DNA of 64,000 bases, from contig DAZE01000012.1 in assembly GCA_002507175.1 (NCBI GenBank), positions 821-64,820 on the forward strand, read 5' to 3'. Positions within the stretch are counted from its first letter, which is position 1. Each line of letters begins with the position of its first letter. Origin of the DNA: Euryarchaeota archaeon UBA558. Lineage in GTDB: Archaea > Thermoplasmatota > Poseidoniia > Poseidoniales > Thalassarchaeaceae. A program made the position numbers and the translations under genes. Positions 1 through 12,124 of the stretch are shown one piece after another. The notes beneath the pieces were generated by a model. It saw nothing but the letters and a program-made list of their open reading frames with translations. It searched no databases and had not been told where the DNA came from.

Positions 1-3018
<3,018 letters not shown>

Positions 3019-3032
3019 TTATTCCCATCCCG

Positions 3033-3057
3033 CGAAGGTTCCCAAAGGGAACCTTCG
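3033..3057 (-). promoter_or_regulatory. Perfect 11-bp inverted repeat with 3-base loop in the gyrB leader
   Basis: CGAAGGTTCCC, then three bases, then its exact reverse complement. It begins 18 bases before the gyrB ATG. With the TATA-like box near 3087-3094 the transcript would start near 3063, so this would form a stem-loop in the 5' UTR. As DNA it is also a 25-bp palindrome close to the start site and could be a repressor operator. I cannot tell RNA from DNA function by sequence alone. Confidence 0.7.
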
Positions 3058-3086
3058 ATTACCAACGTTGAAACACAACGCCGGCG

Positions 3087-3094
3087 GTATATCA
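3087..3094 (-). promoter_or_regulatory. TATA-like box of gyrB
   Basis: The minus strand reads GATATACC, about 27 bases before a predicted transcript start near 3063. This gives a leader of about 48 bases, unlike the apparently leaderless first genes nearby. Confidence 0.45.
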
Positions 3095-3172
3095 AACATC
3101 CTCATAACTGCGGAGATCGGACCAATTTTACGCTGCAAATTGGCTTATCCAATATCCAAGCGGGAGAGTCAC

Positions 3173-3180
3173 GATTATAC
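3173..3180 (+). promoter_or_regulatory. TATA-like box of aroD
   Basis: GATTATAC is centred about 27 bases before the GTG at 3203, so the predicted transcript starts at or next to the start codon (leaderless). No Shine-Dalgarno sequence is seen before this GTG. Confidence 0.45.
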
Positions 3181-3202
3181 CCAAATGCCCTAGCGCGAAG
3201 AT

Positions 3203-4000
3203 GTGAGTCTCCCACAGATATGTGCGACATTGAGCGGTACAACTGTGGATGATATGCTTGCAGATGCCGCACGGGCAACCGCAGCAGGGGCGGATGTTGT
3301 TGAAGCTAGGTTAGACATGCTGTACATGCACCAGGTCGCGGTAGAATCCGAACAGGGTCAAAGCGATGCTAGATCCAGAATCAGAAGGGCAGAAGTAAAG
3401 CTCCAAGAACGAGACACCATCGATTTTGAAATCGATGAAGTACTTTCTCTGCTGGAAGCCGGAATTGAACTACCTGTCATCCTAACATGTAGGCCATCCA
3501 GACAGGGGGGCTACTTTCCAGGAACCGAGGAGGAGAGGTGTGCCATATTGAGGAAAGCAATTGAGTCAGGAGTCTCCTGGGTCGACTTGGAGATAGATAT
3601 TGACAAGAACGTTCGAGAAGAACTTGTACATCTCGCTGGACAAACAACTCGAATCATTTGCTCAGAGCACTTCGATAGAGAACCCCACGGCAGCGATGAG
3701 ATCATCTCTAGGGTAAAGGACATGACTCCGCTTGGGGATCTTGTCAAACTATGCTACAAATCGAGTGGCAAGAGATCTGGTCTGTGCCTATTTGAGTCAG
3801 CGTGGGGCTTGAAGGAAGATGGATTGAACTACACAATTATGGGGCTAGGAAATGCCGGAGACTGGACGAGAATTCACGCTCCGGTTCTCGGTATAAGCAT
3901 GGTTTACACAACCAGTGAATCTGACCCCAGAGAACCATCCTCCGGCAAAATAAACACTACTGAATTAATTTCTGCCTGGGAGATGTTGGAGTACGCCTAG
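3203..4000 (+). CDS. aroD: 3-dehydroquinate dehydratase, type I
   Basis: Third step of the shikimate pathway: dehydration of 3-dehydroquinate to 3-dehydroshikimate through a Schiff base. The 265-residue protein has the type I signature: substrate-site EARLD at 35-39, TCRPSRQGG at 95-103, catalytic His156 in SEHFD and Schiff-base Lys182 in LVKLCYK, 26 residues apart as expected for the family. Residues 43-75 look longer than in minimal homologues, with a charged helical insert. GTG start with a TATA-like box about 27 bases upstream and no Shine-Dalgarno, consistent with a leaderless mRNA. The gene stands alone, divergent from gyrB, about 53 kb from the other shikimate genes at 56.7-60.4 kb. 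Confidence 0.93.
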   Translation: MSLPQICATLSGTTVDDMLADAARATAAGADVVEARLDMLYMHQVAVESEQGQSDARSRIRRAEVKLQERDTIDFEIDEVLSLLEAGIELPVILTCRPSRQGGYFPGTEEERCAILRKAIESGVSWVDLEIDIDKNVREELVHLAGQTTRIICSEHFDREPHGSDEIISRVKDMTPLGDLVKLCYKSSGKRSGLCLFESAWGLKEDGLNYTIMGLGNAGDWTRIHAPVLGISMVYTTSESDPREPSSGKINTTELISAWEMLEYA

Positions 4001-4016
4001 GTCTGGCCTAGGAAAT

Positions 4017-4928
4017 TTATTCGAGATCCCCATCCTTTTCTAGCCCGGGATCCCCTTCAACCAAGGGTACGGACCTGCCAAAATCTTCCTTCTTTGCGTT
4101 CTTGTCCTTCCATCCGTGGAATCTAGAGTGGATGACTGCTGGTGCGGCGATCAAGAGAATGGGGGGGAGACAGACAATTGCGTAGGCCGTTATGGCCGGT
4201 AGCATAACCCGCTTTTCCACATCTATGGTAACCTCCGCAATTAGGCCCACACCCGCTTGGGGTTGACTGCCTGGTCGAGATGAGTTCCAATTGTCGAGCA
4301 CGAGGTACATGTAATTCTCGGGATCATTCCCAAACCAGTCTATGAAAGCCTCTTGCTCCGAGTCAATGGAAGTCGTGAACTCGGTTTGTTGTATGCTTTC
4401 ATATGCGTGTACATCCCTGAATGGAAGCCAGGTGGCCATGTCCCTCCACTCAAGGGGTATCTGTTCCAAGCCCTCTGACCACCATGTCTCCATCCTTGTG
4501 TCATAATCAGTTCTGTATATGTCAAAATCACCACTGGCAAGTAGGTAAACATCCCCAATCGGAGGTCCGGGAACCACCTCTTCTGTCGGGTCGTTGTAAT
4601 ATGTCACACAAAATCGATACCTATACCCCTTGACAAGTTCCAATCTTAGTGCTATCGCATCATCAGATGGAATGAGCACCTCTGCATACTGGTCTTCTGT
4701 CAATGATTCCAAATCGTAGTTAGTGTTGTACACACCGTCATCATATAAGTCAAAAAAATCATCGTCAAAGAAACCAAATCCACCCGCTGGAATTAGGTCA
4801 ACCTGAGAAGAATTGAGCCCCACATCTGCCCCGACGGGGCATGATGATTGTTGGGCCGATGTTTGAATAACAGGGATGTTAATGGCAACCGTCATCGCGA
4901 TTAGGAACGCGACGACTTTCAACCTCAA
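4017..4928 (-). CDS. Secreted membrane-anchored protein of unknown function
   Basis: Not recognised. 303 residues: a signal peptide (basic MRLK, hydrophobic 5-21, TSA then a probable mature N-terminus at Gln-Gln), an acidic extracellular domain with many Asp and aromatic residues, a transmembrane segment near 245-266, and a short charged cytosolic tail rich in Lys, Asp and Glu. The extracellular part has beta-strand-like stretches such as YMYLVLDNW. TTG start, supported by AGGAAGTGA just upstream and by only four bases separating it from the upstream peptidase gene, so the two are cotranscribed. It may be a partner of that peptidase (inference). The mature Gln start is of interest because a glutaminyl cyclase gene lies at 9101. 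Confidence 0.8.
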   Translation of the reverse strand: MRLKVVAFLIAMTVAINIPVIQTSAQQSSCPVGADVGLNSSQVDLIPAGGFGFFDDDFFDLYDDGVYNTNYDLESLTEDQYAEVLIPSDDAIALRLELVKGYRYRFCVTYYNDPTEEVVPGPPIGDVYLLASGDFDIYRTDYDTRMETWWSEGLEQIPLEWRDMATWLPFRDVHAYESIQQTEFTTSIDSEQEAFIDWFGNDPENYMYLVLDNWNSSRPGSQPQAGVGLIAEVTIDVEKRVMLPAITAYAIVCLPPILLIAAPAVIHSRFHGWKDKNAKKEDFGRSVPLVEGDPGLEKDGDLE

Positions 4929-4932
4929 TTAA

Positions 4933-7900
4933 TCACTTCCTAGACCTTACTGGCCTAATGTATCCTGAATCCTCGTCACGCCTATCTTCCAATGTCAGAT
5001 ATTTTGGTTGCGGAGGTGCGACATGTTGATCCATTCCCTGGAGGCCTCCTTCACGTTCGACCTCCGGAACATCGAAGGTCTGGGCAAATTCCTCAGCCTC
5101 AGTCTCATCATCATCTTTCTGACGAAGTATCATCCACCATAGTGTAGCGAGAAGAGCCACAAGTGCTAGGATTCCGAGGTTTTCCTCGGATGGACGTAGG
5201 TCATCGATAGTCAACTCCCCGAGTGATTTCGGATCCGTGGCCACATCGCCACTGTAGACCGTGACGACAAACACCCTCTCTGTGCAAATTCCGACGCCGT
5301 CGCATACCCTCAACAGAACTTGTCTCTCCCCCACTTCGGACCAGACTCCTTCATCCCAGTCGAAATCGTTCGCTGGATCCCCATCCTCGTCTAGGTCGAT
5401 CAGGATGTCAGTGTCCCAGTAGACTTCTAGTTCCCCAGTCAATAGCCACTGCCTATCGTTCCAATCGAGACCATCTAGATCGCTGTCTATGAAGGCATCC
5501 TTGTCCAACCAGGCTTCGACTCCCAACTCTATGTCTGGGTCGTAGAAGTTTGCGGATATCTCGATTCCATCCCCTTCCGTTATCTGGTCTGTGTTGACAA
5601 TGCTTTGGGCAGGAATGACCGGTGGCTCGGACACAAGTATCTCAATGGTGGTGCTCTTTACATCCCCAGTGAGGTATCCATCCCGGACGGTCAATGTGAC
5701 GCGATAAGCACCAGGCTGGGACCAAGAATGCCATATCGACTCACTCTCAGCTATGGGGCTGCCGTCGCCAAAGTCCCAATACCAAGCGACGATGCCAGTC
5801 CAATCCTCTGATTCTGGATTTGTTGAACTGGCATTCAGATATTTGAGGTCTCCGTCCCTGCTTTTAGTGCCGTCCAAGTAAAGCAGCTGGTTGGGTGCGA
5901 GAAATATCCCTCCATTTGAGATGTGTGGTACCATCCAAGTTATAGTGGGATCACTTGGCTCTAGCATGCCGGTGATTGGAGCATTTCCATCAGTCGCTAT
6001 GCGGGCTTCGATCTCTGGAATGGGTTGTGGATTACTGATTTCAATTGTGTAGTTCTTGAGCCCGGATGGCTCGTTGTTGCCATCAAAAACCCTCAAAGAG
6101 ATCGAGTAAGTTCCTGGCTCCTCAAATGAATAGAAGACGGTTGAGATGTTCTCGATTATTTCACCGTCGATATTCCATCTGTATTTTAGATCAGACACCA
6201 AGCCGTCGGGATCGTAGCTTGCACTTGCATCGAACACGTATTGCTGGCCAGATTCTCCATCAGCCGGTCTTGGCATCACAGCAAGCGGCCTCTGGTTCAG
6301 GACCATAACAAAGAATGTGTGTGAGGATCTATTTCCATCATTATCCTCGACCTCCAGGGTTATGTTGCGAATGCCAGGAGTCTTCCAAGCAACACGAGGG
6401 TTCGTTAGGTCGGAACTTGTCTGGGTGAAATCAGAGCCCAGAGACAGTGAGGTCCCTCCAACATTTACACCATCGCCCTCTTGGCCGGTCTCAAAATCCC
6501 AAGACCAAGAAACAATGGCACCATCAACATCTTCGAATACGTCAGGCAAGATCAGAGGAGTTAGGGTAAATGTCTGTAAAGGCTGCAAGAGTATCACTGA
6601 AGGAGGCCTATTCATCACAGTAATTAGGTAATCAGAAGTGACTCTGTGTATTCCATCATCAACTGTCAGTGCCAGAGTGTAGACAGTTCCATCAGAATCC
6701 CCATCATTCCAGGCGTGACTCACCTCAGTCAGGCCAAAACCAGACTCCACAACACCATCGCCCCAGTCCCATTGGAACCAAAGCAGATCGAGTGGGATGT
6801 TGTCTTGAGTCAGTCTTGATGAGAATGCAACCCTTTGTCCTGTGAGTAGAGATATTCCTCCTTCGATAGCCAGTCCTTCGATGGATACAGCAGGAACTGG
6901 ATCAGTAGAATCATTGACGAAGATGTCCCATGTCACAAACTCCGAATTTGACCCCCCTTGGTCGATAACAATAAGAGTCACGGTGTAGTTTCCATTCTGT
7001 GAATATGCGTGGTACGGGTTCTTCAGTGTGGATGTGGAGCCGTCACCGAAATCCCATGAATATCCAGAGGGGGCTTCACTGTTGGAGTAAGTCTCGTTCT
7101 GGAGGCCAATCCCCCAATTGTCAAGTCCAGAACCGAAGAAGGCAATCTGAAGGTAGGGCTGTGTGTTATCTGTTGAAGACGATCCAAGAGCGGATGGCCT
7201 CAAATTCCCCAAGCCAGGGATGAAACCAATGCTCTGATCCACTTCCAAGCCTTCAGTATTCAGTAGGCTCAATCTGAAGGTCCAGTCACCATCGGTTGGG
7301 GGGGTGAACCAAAACTTGGCTTCTACGGGCACGCTGTTACCTACGATCATATTGTTCGTCATCGTGGATATTACCTCACCATCGACCCCAACAGCCTCTA
7401 TCTGGACGCTGACTCTTTCATAGAAGGCTTGGGAAAGCACCTGATAGCTCATCTCCACCGAGTCATCGATCCCATCCTCGTCATGATCAAAGGTGGAATA
7501 GTCAGAAATCGAAATTTCTGCAGGATCAGTGACAAGCTGAGCGAAAACCTCCACAGAGGCAACTGGGTACCCCTCGGGAGGGAGAAGGCCACAGCTGGAG
7601 TACGAGTAATCACAGTCCCCAATGGCGCTTTCAAACCTCACGATAACCCAGACGTCATCTGTTTCGCCACCGAAGGAGTCTACTAACGCCAGTAAGTCTG
7701 ATGTAGCAGGATCGACAACCATCTCAGAAATCGACCAAGTCCCGGTTGATGAGTCCCTTTCCAGTAATGATCCTCTGAACCCTGATTCAGATGGTTGAAC
7801 CCTGATGCTAAGCTGGGCACCGGTGCCGCCTGTATATCTATATGCGCGGATTCCCCACCCTTCTATTTCCTGGACCCCACTCGTGGCCATCTGAGACCAT

Positions 7901-9030
7901 GTGTCGTTGAAGCCACTGTATTGCACCCTGCAGACAGTCGTAGAGCAACCAAATGCGAGGTCTATGTTACTGAAACCCAGTCCTAGTTGGTTGCTGTCTA
8001 GTGTCGCAGCTGCCGAGAAATTGGCAAAAATATCAGAAAAAGTGGTGCCAATTGGCGTCGCGCTCGGCTCCGGATTCAAGGCCAAGTTCACTATGCCTTG
8101 CGCTCCCTTTGCGGTGTCAGCAATCAACCGTTGGAATGCGGTTGGGCCACCCATAGCATCCACAACATAGAGCATCATGAGAAAGCCTGCTCCATAATCG
8201 CCGATTCTCTGATTCCACCACCTTACTGATAGGTTTGACGACTCAGTCCAACTATTTGCATGGCCGGTTAATGTGTTTGTCAAGCCGAATGTCAGGTACG
8301 AAGCCATGTCTGCGGCACCTTCGTCTATCCACAGGTATTCGCCAGGGTCTCTTGCCGAGTGAAGTAAGTGTGCGAACTCATGGGAAATTATTGTGTTCCT
8401 CCAAGACAAGTCGTCAGAATCCATGAATATGATCTCTCGAGAGGAGGACAATCCCGGATTGAAATATCCGCCTATGCCGCCCCCGCCGTCGATCGCGAGT
8501 ATCAGCAACTCGACTGTGCAGGTGTCGTCAATGTCAGGTATGGAGCCAAAGTAATTTGTAACTGTAGGTTCTATGGTGTTGTCCCAGGTAGTTGCAATAT
8601 CATTGAGCGTAGTCAGAGGTATTGAAACGCCCACTTCCACCAAGACGGCTATTCCAGATCCTAACTTGGCGACAGTCGCCTGCGTTGATTCACTTCCTTG
8701 ATTAACGGTGACTGAATCACCCTCTTGGTATGCATTTGAGCACGATTTAGCTGCTGATCTAGACTGAGTAATCTGGAGGGCATCGACCCTTCCAGGGAAA
8801 CCGTCGTTGATCCAATCTAACTTTAACTTAACATAGCCAGAAGACACTTTGTTGTCCGTGCCTGGATATGATCTGATTTGTTCGGAACTCTCTACTACTA
8901 CTGGTGAGGGTTCATCGAATGTTGTGCCTTCATTCGCGGTGGAAAGGGGAGATATGACCGTCGAGGAAAGTAGCAGGATCACCAATAAGAGCGACGAATG
9001 GCGCCCCGACCAAAAACCCAACACCGCCAT
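4933..9030 (-). CDS. Membrane-anchored zinc metallopeptidase with five PKD-like domains
   Basis: 1365-residue surface protein. Signal peptide at about 12-32. The catalytic domain carries HEFAH at 217-221 and a downstream glutamate in WIDEGAAD (Glu237), i.e. HEXXH plus a Glu 16 residues on, a gluzincin-like arrangement similar to M30/M6-type peptidases (exact family uncertain). Five PKD-like beta-sandwich repeats follow, with WDFGDG, WDWGDG and similar cores, roughly residues 640-1130. Then comes an Asp-rich region that may bind calcium, one transmembrane helix near the C-terminus (LGILALVALLATLWW), and an acidic then basic cytosolic tail. Likely role: hydrolysis of extracellular protein at the cell surface. 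First gene of a two-gene operon with the 303-residue protein. Confidence 0.88.
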   Translation of the reverse strand: MAVLGFWSGRHSSLLLVILLLSSTVISPLSTANEGTTFDEPSPVVVESSEQIRSYPGTDNKVSSGYVKLKLDWINDGFPGRVDALQITQSRSAAKSCSNAYQEGDSVTVNQGSESTQATVAKLGSGIAVLVEVGVSIPLTTLNDIATTWDNTIEPTVTNYFGSIPDIDDTCTVELLILAIDGGGGIGGYFNPGLSSSREIIFMDSDDLSWRNTIISHEFAHLLHSARDPGEYLWIDEGAADMASYLTFGLTNTLTGHANSWTESSNLSVRWWNQRIGDYGAGFLMMLYVVDAMGGPTAFQRLIADTAKGAQGIVNLALNPEPSATPIGTTFSDIFANFSAAATLDSNQLGLGFSNIDLAFGCSTTVCRVQYSGFNDTWSQMATSGVQEIEGWGIRAYRYTGGTGAQLSIRVQPSESGFRGSLLERDSSTGTWSISEMVVDPATSDLLALVDSFGGETDDVWVIVRFESAIGDCDYSYSSCGLLPPEGYPVASVEVFAQLVTDPAEISISDYSTFDHDEDGIDDSVEMSYQVLSQAFYERVSVQIEAVGVDGEVISTMTNNMIVGNSVPVEAKFWFTPPTDGDWTFRLSLLNTEGLEVDQSIGFIPGLGNLRPSALGSSSTDNTQPYLQIAFFGSGLDNWGIGLQNETYSNSEAPSGYSWDFGDGSTSTLKNPYHAYSQNGNYTVTLIVIDQGGSNSEFVTWDIFVNDSTDPVPAVSIEGLAIEGGISLLTGQRVAFSSRLTQDNIPLDLLWFQWDWGDGVVESGFGLTEVSHAWNDGDSDGTVYTLALTVDDGIHRVTSDYLITVMNRPPSVILLQPLQTFTLTPLILPDVFEDVDGAIVSWSWDFETGQEGDGVNVGGTSLSLGSDFTQTSSDLTNPRVAWKTPGIRNITLEVEDNDGNRSSHTFFVMVLNQRPLAVMPRPADGESGQQYVFDASASYDPDGLVSDLKYRWNIDGEIIENISTVFYSFEEPGTYSISLRVFDGNNEPSGLKNYTIEISNPQPIPEIEARIATDGNAPITGMLEPSDPTITWMVPHISNGGIFLAPNQLLYLDGTKSRDGDLKYLNASSTNPESEDWTGIVAWYWDFGDGSPIAESESIWHSWSQPGAYRVTLTVRDGYLTGDVKSTTIEILVSEPPVIPAQSIVNTDQITEGDGIEISANFYDPDIELGVEAWLDKDAFIDSDLDGLDWNDRQWLLTGELEVYWDTDILIDLDEDGDPANDFDWDEGVWSEVGERQVLLRVCDGVGICTERVFVVTVYSGDVATDPKSLGELTIDDLRPSEENLGILALVALLATLWWMILRQKDDDETEAEEFAQTFDVPEVEREGGLQGMDQHVAPPQPKYLTLEDRRDEDSGYIRPVRSRK

Positions 9031-9100
9031 ATTCCCCCTTGGTTTAGATTGTAGCCTTCAGAGACGACTTTTAACATCGATGGAGCGTCGTTCGTACGTC

Positions 9101-10018
9101 ATGGCAACTATGCGACTGACCGTCATTGCCTTGGTTATCTGCAGCGCGACTCTTCCTCTTTCTTCTTCCATGGCTTCAAAGTCATTGACATATGATCTCA
9201 TAAAGAGTATTGATCATGATCCTCAAGCCTTTACTCAAGGGCTCGAAATTGATGAAGGTATTATGTACGAATCAACCGGGCTGTATGGATACTCCCAGCT
9301 CAGGGAGATATCAACAACAGATGGATCATTGGTCAGATCCGTAGACCTGCCGTCGACGGTTTTCGGAGAGGGCCTCACAGTGACAGGGGAAACCATATTG
9401 ATTCTAACGTGGAAATCCGGTGTTATCTTCGAGTTCGAAAAAGACAACTTCACTCAAGTCGGAGAACATCCTCTTGAAGGGGAAGGATGGGGCATCTGCT
9501 CCTTCAACGACCGCCTATTCATATCCAACGGCACTAACTCACTTTCTGTCAGGGACTTGGAAACGTTGGATCCTATTGGGAGCCTTGTCGTGGGAGAAGA
9601 GGACGAGATCTGGAATTTGAATGAGTTAGAATGCCATGGAAACCACATTTTGGCAAATCAGTGGATGACGCCCTTCGTCCATATCATCTCAGCATCTAGC
9701 GGAGAAGTTCTTTCCACAATAGACCTATCGGGGCTCCCATCGGGTACATCTGGGGACCGGAACGAAGTCATGAATGGCATTGCATGGGACGAAGATAGTG
9801 AGGGATATTGGATCACCGGGAAGAATTGGACATACATGCACCTAGTCTCATTTTCTGAGGGGGGGAATGCACCGGAAAATCCGGAAAACTCGCAAAATGA
9901 AACACCAACCCTGATCGGAGGAATAATCCTAATCACAATATTTTCTTTTGTAGTTGGCATGGGGATCCATTCCAAATTATCTCCATCAGACTTAATCATC
10001 AACAACGATGAGGGTTGA
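9101..10018 (+). CDS. Membrane-anchored glutaminyl-peptide cyclotransferase
   Basis: Plant/bacterial-type glutaminyl cyclase (Glu_cyclase_2 family), which converts N-terminal Gln to pyroglutamate. About 305 residues: hydrophobic signal or anchor near the N-terminus, then a beta-propeller domain with family motifs DPQAFTQGL, YESTGLYG and a mid-protein region around WNLNELE and ILANQW, ending in a transmembrane helix (GGIILITIFSFVVG) and a short tail. The catalytic domain should therefore face outside. The frame stays open far upstream, but ATG 9101 is preferred because the TTTTAACA TATA-like box at 9069-9076 would place the transcript start here. ATG 9080 and 9110 are alternatives. The next gene follows by two bases. 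Family call is firm; the start is less so. Confidence 0.88.
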   Translation: MATMRLTVIALVICSATLPLSSSMASKSLTYDLIKSIDHDPQAFTQGLEIDEGIMYESTGLYGYSQLREISTTDGSLVRSVDLPSTVFGEGLTVTGETILILTWKSGVIFEFEKDNFTQVGEHPLEGEGWGICSFNDRLFISNGTNSLSVRDLETLDPIGSLVVGEEDEIWNLNELECHGNHILANQWMTPFVHIISASSGEVLSTIDLSGLPSGTSGDRNEVMNGIAWDEDSEGYWITGKNWTYMHLVSFSEGGNAPENPENSQNETPTLIGGIILITIFSFVVGMGIHSKLSPSDLIINNDEG

Positions 10019-10020
10019 GC

Positions 10021-10791
10021 ATGGTCCGAGACGCGCTGAGAGAAGGGGCCTTGGAGTGGCGCGGCCAGTTGCGAAATGATCCAAGTGCTCGAAAGGCAGG
10101 AGCTTTCCTAATCGGGATCGGGTCTTGTCTTGGAGTAGCCCTTGGATTTTTGTTGATAGCCGTCAATCCAACCGATCTTCTTGATGGCCAGAGAACCTCT
10201 GCCAATACAGCGGATGTAGACGGCATGGTAATCGAGTCATTGGAAAGCGAGACATCGGGTGGTGAGCCCATAGATAACGCGACATTGACTTTGCACACAC
10301 TACAAGGCGATCTTCTTGCAGGCCCCATATTCTCCAATTCTGCAGGTAGATTCTCCTTCGAGGATGTTTCTAGGGTGGAACTTCGTTTGGAGGTTGATGT
10401 CCAAGGCAGAGTATCTGAGCATCGTCTAATAGTTCCCGGGGACTCCTCTCAATTAGTTATCTCAATGGAGAGAGGGCAAGGGGAGGCAAATGTCATCGAT
10501 CTGAGGGGAGATAGCCATTTGGATGACTCAGCCTTACTGGGAACCGCAATCGCCCTGAGCACCATGTTAACTGGATTGGCCGGAATTTCAGCGTCTATAT
10601 CTGCATATCAAGGTAAAGCGTATCGAAGGACTCAATTTTTTGCATTTCTTGGACTCTGGAGCAGAGGCGGCGTTTTCATTGGGCCTTTGTTCATACTACT
10701 CGGCATGGCGATAATCACCTCTACAAAATCACAATTCCATAAGAGGCCCACTCGAGTCGCGATTGTACACAAACCAGGGGATGTCGATTGA
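10021..10791 (+). CDS. Membrane protein with a carboxypeptidase-regulatory-like domain
   Basis: About 256 residues. A transmembrane helix near residues 26-48 is followed by a beta-rich domain of about 90 residues resembling the Ig-like CarboxypepD_reg fold (GGEPIDNATLTLHT, GRFSFEDV), then two or three more transmembrane helices in the C-terminal third and a basic end. Specific function unknown. ATG 10021 is chosen because GAGGG in the end of the cyclase gene is well placed; a TTG at 10015 is the alternative. It lies between the glutaminyl cyclase and the TMK-fusion gene and overlaps or abuts both, so the three probably form an operon. Confidence 0.75.
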   Translation: MVRDALREGALEWRGQLRNDPSARKAGAFLIGIGSCLGVALGFLLIAVNPTDLLDGQRTSANTADVDGMVIESLESETSGGEPIDNATLTLHTLQGDLLAGPIFSNSAGRFSFEDVSRVELRLEVDVQGRVSEHRLIVPGDSSQLVISMERGQGEANVIDLRGDSHLDDSALLGTAIALSTMLTGLAGISASISAYQGKAYRRTQFFAFLGLWSRGGVFIGPLFILLGMAIITSTKSQFHKRPTRVAIVHKPGDVD

Positions 10792-10792
10792 C

Positions 10793-12124
10793 ATGTACTT
10801 GATAACAATAGAAGGCGGGGATGGGAGTGGTAAAGGCCTTGCATCGAGATTGATATGCGAGTTGCTCGAAAGAGACGGCAGTTTCACATCTGTAGAACTC
10901 ACAGCTGAGCCAAGAAGAAGGCACCCATTAGGGAGAGCAGCTATCGATGCTGTGAAGGAGAAAAAGCACACCCCCGAACACGAAGCCAAACTTTTCGCTC
11001 TTGACAGACTCGATCATGGTTTGAATTGGATGCTACCAAGGCTGAGTAAAGGTTCAGTGGTGGTTTGTGACAGGAACATACATTCCTCGCTGGTGTACCA
11101 GGGAATCGTAGGCGGATTAGGGACGAAGAATGTCGGACTTCTGAACTCTGGGGCCCTGATTCCTGATCTTTGTGTGTGGGTTGATTGTGACCCAGAAATT
11201 GCAATTATGAGGATTAGGAGTGGTAGTCTAAGGGAAGCTTCACCACAAAAATCAGAGTACTTTGAAACGCTAGAAATCCAGAAGAAAATCAGATCTGGAT
11301 ACGAAGTCGTATTATCTGGCCAATCTCCGACTGGGACTTCCTTTGACACGGTTCGAGTGGTGGGCCCAATAAGGAATGAATCGACTGTTGAGAGATTCTC
11401 AAATGAAGTGGCCCAAGAAGTGAGAAAATTCCTCAGATTGAGGCCCAAGCCAAGAAATACATACGTCCATGATGTTGACTTAGAATTGATCAGAACCATA
11501 ATTCGATGGAATTCAGGCCAAACCAAATTACCGGGGTACGAGATAGATAAAGATCCCAAGACAAAATCCAAGCCATGGGAGTTGATCAGAGATATGGAAA
11601 GATCATACAAAAAAGCAAGCCAAGAAAACTCCACTGAAAATGTTCCTCGGCGACTGCATTCTAGGTCAATTTATGCTATTATGACATCCATGACCTTGAT
11701 TTCTTCAGGTGACACCAACGAAATCTCTGCCGCGATGGGGCCATCAAGGCAAGTCTCAAAGGGACACGCCACGAAGGTAATCCGACATCTATGCTCAACC
11801 GGTAAATGGATTCGTGAATCTTCCGGATCAAGAAACGAAGGTAGCCATTACAGAATAACAAAAAAAGGGGAGGCTGTAGGGAAATTAATGCTCGTTTTGA
11901 GCCCCTTGAGAGCCAAGGTGAGGCTGTGGAGATCTAGGTTCCCGAAGACCAGTTACAAACACATGATCAATGGCATTCTAGACATCATAGCCCACGATGA
12001 ACAATTGAAATCCGTCTCCGATAGAATAAACCTGCTTTACCCGACTATTTTGAGAGGAGAAGGACAGTCGGAGAAAGACCACGTCTTAGCATGGTGGCAT
12101 AGTAATCTTATTCACGAATTTTGA
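10793..12124 (+). CDS. Thymidylate kinase-like protein fused to a winged-helix domain
   Basis: 443 residues. Residues 1-215 match dTMP kinase: P-loop GGDGSGKG at 8-15, the EP after strand 2 (AEPRRR), FALDRLDHG near 68-76, DRNIHSSLVYQG at 93-104 (thymidine site), and the WVDCDPEIA strand. The P-loop is odd: Lys14 is followed by Gly-Leu, so the usual Ser/Thr that helps hold Mg is missing. Residues about 285-370 form a winged-helix DNA-binding-like domain (TNEISAAMG, then HYRITKKGEAVGKL as the wing and last helix). A fusion of this kind could be a kinase with an accessory domain or a nucleotide-sensing regulator (inference). ATG 10793 chosen; ATG 10781 is possible. Its 3' end overlaps the convergent DUF2085 gene by 17 bases. 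Confidence 0.85.
   Translation: MYLITIEGGDGSGKGLASRLICELLERDGSFTSVELTAEPRRRHPLGRAAIDAVKEKKHTPEHEAKLFALDRLDHGLNWMLPRLSKGSVVVCDRNIHSSLVYQGIVGGLGTKNVGLLNSGALIPDLCVWVDCDPEIAIMRIRSGSLREASPQKSEYFETLEIQKKIRSGYEVVLSGQSPTGTSFDTVRVVGPIRNESTVERFSNEVAQEVRKFLRLRPKPRNTYVHDVDLELIRTIIRWNSGQTKLPGYEIDKDPKTKSKPWELIRDMERSYKKASQENSTENVPRRLHSRSIYAIMTSMTLISSGDTNEISAAMGPSRQVSKGHATKVIRHLCSTGKWIRESSGSRNEGSHYRITKKGEAVGKLMLVLSPLRAKVRLWRSRFPKTSYKHMINGILDIIAHDEQLKSVSDRINLLYPTILRGEGQSEKDHVLAWWHSNLIHEF

Noticed and set aside
8849..9100. Longer N-terminus for the glutaminyl cyclase
   Set aside because: The extra residues overlap the divergent peptidase gene antisense and lie upstream of the TATA-like box; they show no family similarity.
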